Source of the DNA: DATFFO01 sp035250025
GTDB taxonomy: Bacteria; Actinomycetota; Acidimicrobiia; Spongiisociales; ZC4RG35
DNA: 9,755 nt
NCBI GenBank assembly: GCA_035250025.1
Contig: DATFFO010000165.1
Span: 1 to 9,755 of the forward strand
Reading direction: 5' to 3'
Part shown: in pieces, positions 5,547 to 9,755 of the stretch
How positions within the stretch are numbered: the first letter of the stretch is position 1
How the letters are laid out: every line of letters begins with the position of its first letter
Translations under genes and position numbers: made by a program
Notes under the pieces: generated by a model
What the model was told of the DNA's origin: nothing
The model's input: only the letters and a program-made list of their open reading frames with translations
Database searches by the model: none

Positions 5547-6104
5547 CTACCGCACCCAACCCTCGAGAAGATCGGGGTCGGCTATGAGGCCGTCCATGTC
5601 CAGCACCGCCCACAACGAGCGAAGACTTCTATAGCGGCCGCGCCAGTCGAGGCCGTAGCCCACCAGGTACTCGTCACCGACCTCGAAGCCGCGGTACTCG
5701 ATGGGCACGTCGACCAACCGGCGAGGGGTCTTGTCGACGAGCGTGACGGTCGCCACGGAAGAAGCCCCTTTGTCCTCGATCATCCGCCTGAGGACGGTCA
5801 GCGTCAGGCCGGTATCAATGATGTCTTCGACTAGGACGACATGCCGGCCCGCCACCGACTCCGAGGTGTCGAGTGCCATCCGAATGCGCCCGCCTTCGCC
5901 AAATCGGGAGACACCGAGAAAGTCGACTTCGAGAGGACCGGTCATGGCCCGGGTGAGGTCTGCGAGGAATGGAAGCGACCCGACCAGCACCGCAACCATC
6001 ACAGGGTTGCGGTCGGCGTAGTCCGACGAAAGGGCGTATCCCAGTTCGCCCACCCGGGCTGCGATCTCCTCGGCGGTGACGACCTCGACTGCCGGATCAG
6101 CCAC
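5547..6104 (-). CDS. hpt: Hypoxanthine (guanine) phosphoribosyltransferase
   Basis: Hpt makes IMP and GMP from hypoxanthine or guanine and PRPP (purine salvage). The 185-residue protein has the PRPP-binding motif VLVEDIIDTGLTL (90-102), the purine-binding lysine region LVDKTP (122-127) and the closing block YLVGYGLDWRGRYRSL (146-161). The early loop usually written L-K-G reads LVGS (40-43), with valine in place of the lysine; the codon is GTC. I chose GTG 6104, which overlaps the carboxypeptidase stop by 8 bases. Upstream the frame is open to 6353 but is antiphase to that gene and looks non-coding. It is the last gene of the garA-ftsR-dacA-hpt run. Confidence 0.9.
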   Translation of the reverse strand: MADPAVEVVTAEEIAARVGELGYALSSDYADRNPVMVAVLVGSLPFLADLTRAMTGPLEVDFLGVSRFGEGGRIRMALDTSESVAGRHVVLVEDIIDTGLTLTVLRRMIEDKGASSVATVTLVDKTPRRLVDVPIEYRGFEVGDEYLVGYGLDWRGRYRSLRSLWAVLDMDGLIADPDLLEGWVR

Positions 6105-7158
6105 CAGACAGCCGTTCGAAGACGAGACCCACCCAACCGAGGGCCGAAGCCAGGCCGGGAGGCTCGCCATCACTCGACCTGACCCGCTCGACGACCACCG
6201 GTTCCGGGTCTGGTTCGGGCTCAGCCTCAACCAGACGTTCAGGTTCGGGCGGTTCGTAGGGATCACCGGCGGCGACGACGGCAACGCCACGAAAGTGCTG
6301 GAACCCCCAATCGAGCAGGGTCTCGGCGTCCACGAAGTGCCCGCCGGCCCCATCGGAGCCCATCACCACCGTAAAGAGCGTGCGTTCGTCCCTCACAGCT
6401 CCGGCCACGAAGACGAGCAGGGCGTCATTGGTGAAGCCGGTCTTGACGCCAAACGTCCCCGGGTAATCCTCGAGCAGATGGTTTGTCGACTTGATGACCC
6501 TCTCGGTTCCATCGGGAGCGCGGGGGAATGCCGCCCGTTCCGTCAGGGCCATTTCGCGGAACTCGGGATACTCCATGGCCGTCAGCGCCATGGTCAGCAG
6601 GTCCGAGGCGCTCGAATAGTGGCCCTGGGCGTCGAGGCCGTGCGGGTTCATGAAGTGGGTGTGTTCGAGACCCATTTCGGCAGCCTCCGCGTTCATCATC
6701 GCCACGAACTCCTCGACCGTTCCCCCCACATGTTCGGCCACCGCCATGGCGGCGTCGTTGGCGGAACGCACGACGAGGGCGGTGATCAGCAAACGGAGCG
6801 GTAGCCGCTCCCCCGCCACCAGCCCCACCTCCGATTCGCCGACGTCGGCGGCAGTGGTGCTCACCCGCACGATGTCGTCGGGATTGCCGTATTTGAGGGC
6901 TACCAGTGCAGTCATGATCTTGGTGGTCGACGCCATCGAGCGTTCGACGTCAGCGTTCTCGGAGGCGAGCACCAGATCGGCATCGGCGTCATAAACGAGC
7001 CAGGACGCAGCCGATACCCGGGGCGCATCGGGCAGCGGCAGCCCGCCTTCGCGCGGCGGGGCCGGGACGACGAGCGGTGCCGCAAGTGCGGGCGGTGTCA
7101 GTTGAACGAGGAGCGAGGCCATCGCCAGGACGGCCGCGAACAGTCGAAACAGCTTCAT
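6097..7158 (-). CDS. dacA: D-alanyl-D-alanine carboxypeptidase, PBP5-like (peptidase S11)
   Basis: The 353-residue precursor trims the terminal D-alanine from peptidoglycan stem peptides outside the membrane. A signal peptide covers residues 1-26 (KLFR, hydrophobic core, cleavage near PALA-AP). The three penicillin-binding motifs are in order and intact: S77-T-T-K80, S132-A-N134 and K239-T-G241. After the catalytic domain come a Pro/Glu-rich stretch (about 302-323) and a short hydrophobic C-terminus (335-349), which may act as a membrane-contacting tail as in other DacA proteins. The ATG overlaps the ftsR stop as ATGA, and hpt overlaps its 3' end by 8 bases. No Shine-Dalgarno is visible, so translation is probably coupled to ftsR. 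Confidence 0.93.
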   Translation of the reverse strand: MKLFRLFAAVLAMASLLVQLTPPALAAPLVVPAPPREGGLPLPDAPRVSAASWLVYDADADLVLASENADVERSMASTTKIMTALVALKYGNPDDIVRVSTTAADVGESEVGLVAGERLPLRLLITALVVRSANDAAMAVAEHVGGTVEEFVAMMNAEAAEMGLEHTHFMNPHGLDAQGHYSSASDLLTMALTAMEYPEFREMALTERAAFPRAPDGTERVIKSTNHLLEDYPGTFGVKTGFTNDALLVFVAGAVRDERTLFTVVMGSDGAGGHFVDAETLLDWGFQHFRGVAVVAAGDPYEPPEPERLVEAEPEPDPEPVVVERVRSSDGEPPGLASALGWVGLVFERLSGG

Positions 7159-7832
7159 TCGTGGAGGAGTGAGCGGACTTCACCGGTCAGGATGGCGCGG
7201 TGCAGCGCCTGTACCGAATCGGCGCATCCGGCGAGGATGTCCCTGGCCCGGCCCCTCGCCTCGGGCGACTCGGACTGGAGCAGGTGAGCGGTCAGCTGGC
7301 GCAACAGCTCGGCCTCCCGCTCGGCCCCGAGGCGGACAGTGCGCAGGTGCCGGGCCTCGAGGCCGGCGTCGAGAAGGCGCCGGCACTCGATCGCCACCGT
7401 GAGAGCGTCGGCGGAGAACACCGTGGAGTCGGCCACGGGACGGATGAGACCATGGTCGATCAGCGCGTCGAGCCTGGCATCGTCGAGGCCACTACGACGG
7501 GTCAGGTCTGCCCGGGTCAGCGGCTCACCCTCGGCGTCGAGATTGTCCTCCACCGCCTCGACGGCGTCGGGGCCGGGCTCCTCCCCCCGCTCCCACAGGG
7601 TGAGCTTGGACTTGATCACCTTCAGCGGCAGGAAATGGTCCCGCTGCTGGGTGAGGATGTAGCGGACTCGCTTGAGGTCCTCCGGGTCGAACTGGCGGTA
7701 GCCACTGTCGGCGCGGGCGGGATTGACCAGGCCCTGGGACTCCAGGAAGCGGAGCTTGGATACGGACACATCAGGAAACTCGTCTCGGAGGAGGTTGATG
7801 ACCTCGCCGATGCTGAGAGCCTCCTCAGGCAT
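7155..7832 (-). CDS. ftsR: MerR-family regulator, FtsR (Rv1828)-like
   Basis: This 225-residue protein has an N-terminal MerR-type winged helix, LSIGEVINLLRDEFPDVSVS (6-25), KLRFLESQGLVNPAR (26-40), SGYRQF (43-48) and DLKRVRYILTQQRD (52-65). A C-terminal half of about 150 residues includes a second helix-turn-helix-like region (LTRADLTRRSGLDDARLDAL). This matches the FtsR/Rv1828 type; FtsR of Corynebacterium activates ftsZ, so a role in cell division is plausible here. Its ATG overlaps the FHA gene stop by 8 bases (ATGCCTGA), and there is no good ribosome site upstream, which suggests coupling to that gene. The carboxypeptidase follows with an ATGA overlap, placing a wall-trimming enzyme in the same transcript as a division regulator. 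Confidence 0.87.
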   Translation of the reverse strand: MPEEALSIGEVINLLRDEFPDVSVSKLRFLESQGLVNPARADSGYRQFDPEDLKRVRYILTQQRDHFLPLKVIKSKLTLWERGEEPGPDAVEAVEDNLDAEGEPLTRADLTRRSGLDDARLDALIDHGLIRPVADSTVFSADALTVAIECRRLLDAGLEARHLRTVRLGAEREAELLRQLTAHLLQSESPEARGRARDILAGCADSVQALHRAILTGEVRSLLHE

Positions 7833-8283
7833 CGCCGTGAACGACGAGGAAGTGGAAGCGACCGACCAGGACCTCGTCGGCGGCCTTCAGCTCCTGGCTG
7901 TCGACACGGACATCGTTCACATAGGTCCCGTTGGTGGATCCGGAATCCTCCACGGTCAAGCTGGCGGGCTCCATCACGAACCTGCAGTGGTGGCGCGACA
8001 CCGTGACGTCATCCAGGAAGATGTCGCTCTCGGGATGGCGCCCGACGGTGGTCAACCCGGGATTGAGGACAAAGGTCATTCCGGTGCGCGGACCCCGCTC
8101 GACGACGAGGGCGAAACCCCGGATTCCTTCCACGCTGGCCGCTTCTGCCGGGGTGAGCGGATGCTCCTTGCGGTCCTCGAGCGGCAGGTAGACGACCGTC
8201 GGATCGCTCTCCAGTTCGGCACCGCAATGCGGGCAGAAGTTGGAGTCCTCGGCGACTTCGGCCTGACAGTTCTGGCAGGTCAT
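7825..8283 (-). CDS. garA: GarA/OdhI-like FHA-domain protein with N-terminal zinc ribbon
   Basis: This 152-residue protein joins a zinc ribbon (C3-x2-C6 and C17-x2-C20) to an FHA domain at about 57-148. FHA residues include G81-R82-H83 in VGRHPESDIFLDD, S97-R98-H99 in VTVSRHH and N118 in STNGTYVN. Wording and neighbours match GarA of mycobacteria (OdhI of corynebacteria), which in its unphosphorylated form restrains 2-oxoglutarate dehydrogenase and adjusts glutamate enzymes. GarA carries an ETTS phosphorylation motif before the FHA domain. Here the equivalent stretch is DPTVVYLP, with only T29 as a candidate, and the zinc ribbon precedes it. ATG 8283 lies 6 bases after a TACACT box, so the message is probably leaderless. 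The gene starts the garA-ftsR-dacA-hpt operon. Confidence 0.87.
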   Translation of the reverse strand: MTCQNCQAEVAEDSNFCPHCGAELESDPTVVYLPLEDRKEHPLTPAEAASVEGIRGFALVVERGPRTGMTFVLNPGLTTVGRHPESDIFLDDVTVSRHHCRFVMEPASLTVEDSGSTNGTYVNDVRVDSQELKAADEVLVGRFHFLVVHGDA

Positions 8284-8289
8284 GGCGAC

Positions 8290-8295
8290 AGTGTA
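8290..8295 (-). promoter_or_regulatory. -10 box TACACT for the garA-like operon (leaderless)
   Basis: The minus strand reads TACACT followed by 6 bases and then ATG 8283. This matches the TANNNT box and spacing typical of leaderless actinobacterial genes, and there is no Shine-Dalgarno before this ATG. No -35 consensus is seen in the 43-base gap to gcvH. Confidence 0.5.
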
Positions 8296-8326
8296 GAGAC
8301 GGGCACCCTTCCCGACGGCCCGGCTG

Positions 8327-8695
8327 TCATCCGATGAGCTGCCGATACGCCTCGGGATCGAGATACTCGGTCTCGGTACTGGGGCGCATCACCACGAACC
8401 AGCCTTCTCCGTACGGGTCGTTGTTGACGAGTTCGGGGCTGTCGGCGAGTCGCTCGTTGAGCTCCACGACCTCCCCGGCGACGGGGGCGTACACCTCGGC
8501 GACCGACTTGGTGGACTCCACCTCTGCGACCATGGCCCCGGCTTCGACGCCACCGACCGGAGACAGTTCGACGAACACGACATCGCCGAGTTGGTCCTGG
8601 GCGTAGTCCGTGATGCCGAGCCGCAAGGTCCCATCATCGAGGGTTTCGACCCACTCGTGCTCTTCGGTGTACCGGAGGTGGTCCGGGACGTTCAA
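8327..8695 (-). CDS. gcvH: Glycine cleavage system H protein
   Basis: GcvH is the lipoyl carrier that shuttles the aminomethyl group between GcvP, GcvT and the L-protein. The 122-residue length is normal. The N-terminus reads LRYTEEHEWV (7-16), the strand block LGITDYAQDQLGDVVFVELS is at 26-45, and the lipoylated lysine is K63 in EVESTKSVAEVYAP (58-71). The start is a TTG directly after the pgsA TGA with no gap, supported by a perfect AGGAGG 5 bases upstream. The gene is second in the pgsA-gcvH pair and precedes the GarA-like gene, as in mycobacteria. In this window GcvT lies in a separate operon. Confidence 0.96.
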   Translation of the reverse strand: MNVPDHLRYTEEHEWVETLDDGTLRLGITDYAQDQLGDVVFVELSPVGGVEAGAMVAEVESTKSVAEVYAPVAGEVVELNERLADSPELVNNDPYGEGWFVVMRPSTETEYLDPEAYRQLIG

Positions 8696-9277
8696 TCAAC
8701 CCTCCTGCTTCGTGGACGAGGACTCTACCGAGCGAAGCCGCCGGCGGATGTCCACCGCATACTCGCCGGCGACCCACCAGTAGTAGAAGGTGCCGACCAC
8801 CCCGAGCATCCATCCCGGGGGGCCGAATAGCCAGGGGGCGATGTCAGCGGCGTGGAAGTAGAAGCAGGGCAGGGCGCCGTAGAGCATGAAGGTGGCCGTC
8901 TTCCCCAGCGGGCGGACATCGAGTTTGCCCAGACCTCTGGCGGCGAGCGCCGCGACGGCGCCTGTCACCAGTAGTTCGCGAACTATGAGGAGCCAGCCGA
9001 TGACGCCGGGGATGACACCGGCAATGAGGCCTCCGACGAGGGCCGAGGCGATCATGAGTCGGTCGGCCACCGGGTCGAGCATCTTGCCCAACTCGGTCAC
9101 CTGGTCGAGACGCCGGGCCAAATAGCCGTCGACCCAATCGGTGGAGCCGATGATGAAGATCAGCGCGGCAGCGAGGCCGACCCGGTCCTGTCCCAGCAGC
9201 ACCCACCAGAAATAGGGGATGGCGGCGAGGCGAACGAAAGAGACCAGGTTGGGCACGGTGAAGATCGACTGACCCAC
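8696..9277 (-). CDS. pgsA: CDP-alcohol phosphatidyltransferase (phosphatidylglycerophosphate synthase type)
   Basis: This 193-residue integral membrane enzyme transfers a phosphatidyl group from CDP-diacylglycerol to an alcohol. The signature D-x2-D-G-x2-A-R-x8-G-x3-D-x3-D is complete: D47, D50, G51, A54, R55, G64, D68 and D72. About five to six hydrophobic segments are visible (for example 11-29, 33-45, 76-98, 100-113, 128-141, 156-170). The N-terminal IFTVPNLVSFVRL is typical of PgsA, so glycerol 3-phosphate is the probable acceptor, making the precursor of phosphatidylglycerol and cardiolipin; other acceptors are possible. GTG 9277 lies 7 bases after TAGTCT, so the message may be leaderless. 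gcvH follows with no gap. Confidence 0.88.
   Translation of the reverse strand: MGQSIFTVPNLVSFVRLAAIPYFWWVLLGQDRVGLAAALIFIIGSTDWVDGYLARRLDQVTELGKMLDPVADRLMIASALVGGLIAGVIPGVIGWLLIVRELLVTGAVAALAARGLGKLDVRPLGKTATFMLYGALPCFYFHAADIAPWLFGPPGWMLGVVGTFYYWWVAGEYAVDIRRRLRSVESSSTKQEG
8701..8706 (-). promoter_or_regulatory. Strong ribosome binding site AGGAGG for the TTG start of gcvH
   Basis: The minus strand reads AGGAGG, then GTTGA, then TTG. The full Shine-Dalgarno at 5-base spacing lies within the last codons of pgsA and fixes TTG 8695 as the gcvH start despite the weak codon. Confidence 0.85.
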
Positions 9278-9284
9278 AGAGGCC

Positions 9285-9290
9285 AGACTA
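9285..9290 (-). promoter_or_regulatory. -10 box TAGTCT for pgsA-gcvH (leaderless)
   Basis: The minus strand reads TAGTCT, then 7 bases, then the GTG of pgsA, which is leaderless spacing. No Shine-Dalgarno lies in front of the GTG. The expected -35 position shows no consensus and is instead occupied by a 12-base palindrome. Confidence 0.5.
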
Positions 9291-9301
9291 CCGGCGGCCC
9301 G

Positions 9302-9313
9302 ATCAGCGCTGAT
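9302..9313. repeat. Perfect 12-base palindrome ATCAGCGCTGAT, possible operator
   Basis: ATCAGC and GCTGAT form a perfect palindrome without a spacer. It overlaps the stop codon of the small Cys/His gene (9303-9497) and covers the -35 position of the predicted pgsA promoter. It could bind a dimeric regulator of pgsA; no T-run follows, so it is not a convincing terminator. Confidence 0.35.
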
Positions 9314-9497
9314 GGATGGGCGCCATCCCCTGGAACAACTCCCCCGACCCGGAATGACCCAGGTCGCGAACGGTGACCTCCCTGCAGACGGTGCAGACGC
9401 TCCGCTCCAGGCCGTAGTTGACAGTGCGCAGGCGTTCCGGATGATCGCAGTGGCGACGATCCGGCTTGCCCGTCTTTGTGAAGGGCTTCACTTTCAT
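9303..9497 (-). CDS. Small Cys/His protein, possible zinc-binding (function unknown)
   Basis: This 64-residue basic protein begins MKVKPFTKTGKPDRRHCDH. It has a C17-x-H19 pair and a C35-x2-C38 pair, 16 to 18 residues apart, consistent with one structural zinc site. I do not recognise the family. No membrane segment or signal is present. ATG 9497 is the only start codon in the frame near the 5' end; neither a ribosome site nor a clear -10 box precedes it. The gene lies between tRNA-Pro (opposite strand) and pgsA, with 25 bases to the pgsA start. The regular spacing of the cysteines and the lack of a good competing frame support it as real. Confidence 0.62.
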   Translation of the reverse strand: MKVKPFTKTGKPDRRHCDHPERLRTVNYGLERSVCTVCREVTVRDLGHSGSGELFQGMAPIHQR

Positions 9498-9600
9498 GAT
9501 CGCGACATCATCGGCAGCATCGACCGCGAGTAGAGGTGCATTCGACTATCGACCCGCAGGGACTAGTTCCCGCTCAACGGCCCCCCGACTGCGCACCGAC

Positions 9601-9606
9601 TAGACT
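9601..9606 (+). promoter_or_regulatory. Possible -10 box TAGACT for tRNA-Pro
   Basis: TAGACT fits TANNNT and ends 8 bases before the mature 5' end of the tRNA, leaving a very short 5' leader. No -35 match is evident. The stretch 9498-9614 otherwise holds no gene I can support. Confidence 0.35.
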
Positions 9607-9614
9607 CATACTCA

Positions 9615-9688
9615 CGGGCCGTGGCGCAGCTTGGTAGCGCGCTTGACTGGGGGTCAAGAGGTCGTGGGTTCAAATCCCGCCGGCCCGA
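9615..9688 (+). tRNA. tRNA-Pro (anticodon GGG)
   Basis: The 74 bases fold as a full cloverleaf. The acceptor stem CGGGCCG pairs with CGGCCCG (7 pairs), with discriminator A at 9688. The D arm carries GCGC-AGCTTGGTA-GCGC. The anticodon stem CTTGA/TCAAG encloses loop CTGGGGG, with anticodon GGG at 9649-9651 and G at position 37. The T arm carries GTGGGTTCAAATCCCGC. It decodes CCC and CCU. The 3' CCA is not encoded, so it must be added after transcription. An intrinsic terminator follows 7 bases later. Confidence 0.96.
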
Positions 9689-9695
9689 CAAGCGA

Positions 9696-9719
9696 AAAAC
9701 CCCTCAAATGAGGGGTTTT
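9696..9719 (+). terminator. Intrinsic terminator after tRNA-Pro
   Basis: AAAACCCCTC (9696-9705) and GAGGGGTTTT (9710-9719) form a perfect 10-base-pair stem with loop AAAT, ending in a T-run. The A/T flanks are symmetrical, so it could also stop transcripts arriving on the minus strand. It is 8 bases after the tRNA 3' end. The remaining 36 bases to the window edge show nothing further. Confidence 0.9.
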
Positions 9720-9755
9720 CTGCGTCAGAGGGGCAATTTCCGGGATTCACCGTTC

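Noticed and set aside
6105..6353. N-terminal extension of hpt to 6353
   Set aside because: The added 83 residues are dacA in another frame and do not resemble Hpt, while GTG 6104 gives the normal length.
6076..6804. A 242-codon plus-strand open frame opposite the carboxypeptidase
   Set aside because: It lies opposite dacA, whose signal peptide and SxxK, SxN and KTG motifs are all intact. The plus-strand translation shows no domain.
7200..8006. A 268-codon plus-strand open frame opposite ftsR and the FHA gene
   Set aside because: It crosses two real minus-strand genes and has no family likeness.
1..9755. Mobile element, phage, CRISPR or defence-island signature
   Set aside because: No transposase, integrase, terminal repeats or spaced direct repeats were seen; the genes are conserved housekeeping types with uniform composition. 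The tRNA-Pro has no integrase or repeated 3' end nearby within the window.

Overview
The window is high-GC DNA read mostly from the minus strand. It looks like a chromosomal housekeeping region of an actinobacterium. The order gcvH, garA-like FHA gene, MerR (ftsR type), bifunctional nuclease, MerR matches the order I recall for Mycobacterium tuberculosis Rv1826-Rv1830, with a CDP-alcohol phosphatidyltransferase (pgsA type) beside gcvH. Extra genes between and around these suggest a deep-branching class, perhaps Acidimicrobiia-like. That placement is inference and has not been tested by a search. I see no phage, transposon, CRISPR or defence-island hallmark.

Layout from left to right. Positions 1-611 (minus) hold the 5' end of a probable RNase HII gene behind a YqgE/AlgH-family gene. 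Positions 631-1299 hold the only plus-strand protein gene, an endonuclease/exonuclease/phosphatase-fold enzyme. It converges with, and overlaps, the gene opposite it. Positions 1279-4677 (minus) form one five-gene operon: MerR regulator, PD-(D/E)XK-like protein, gcvT, a 190-residue protein I cannot name, and a monoglyceride-lipase-like hydrolase. Its first three junctions are 4-base NTGA overlaps. Positions 4895-5407 hold the bifunctional nuclease. Positions 5547-8283 form a second operon: GarA-like zinc-ribbon/FHA protein, FtsR-like MerR, D-alanyl-D-alanine carboxypeptidase and hypoxanthine phosphoribosyltransferase, all with overlapping ends. Positions 8327-9277 hold pgsA then gcvH. At the right are a 64-residue Cys/His protein, a tRNA-Pro(GGG) and a clear intrinsic terminator.

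How the genes fit together: gcvH and gcvT encode two parts of the glycine cleavage system but lie in different operons. The GarA-like protein belongs to a family that senses kinase signalling and controls 2-oxoglutarate and glutamate metabolism. FtsR-type MerR, PBP5-like carboxypeptidase and PgsA concern division, wall and membrane. Hpt salvages purines. Several start codons lie 6-8 bases after a TANNNT box, which suggests leaderless transcripts.

The main result that simple gene calling would miss is a 145-codon gene (3722-4159) whose reading frame has no ATG, GTG or TTG before codon 72. It appears to start at a CTG embedded in a CTGA overlap. Other points worth checking are the zinc ribbon on the GarA homologue, the stand-alone protein resembling a PLP-enzyme small domain, and an Hpt without its usual loop lysine. 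I found no convincing new multi-gene system.
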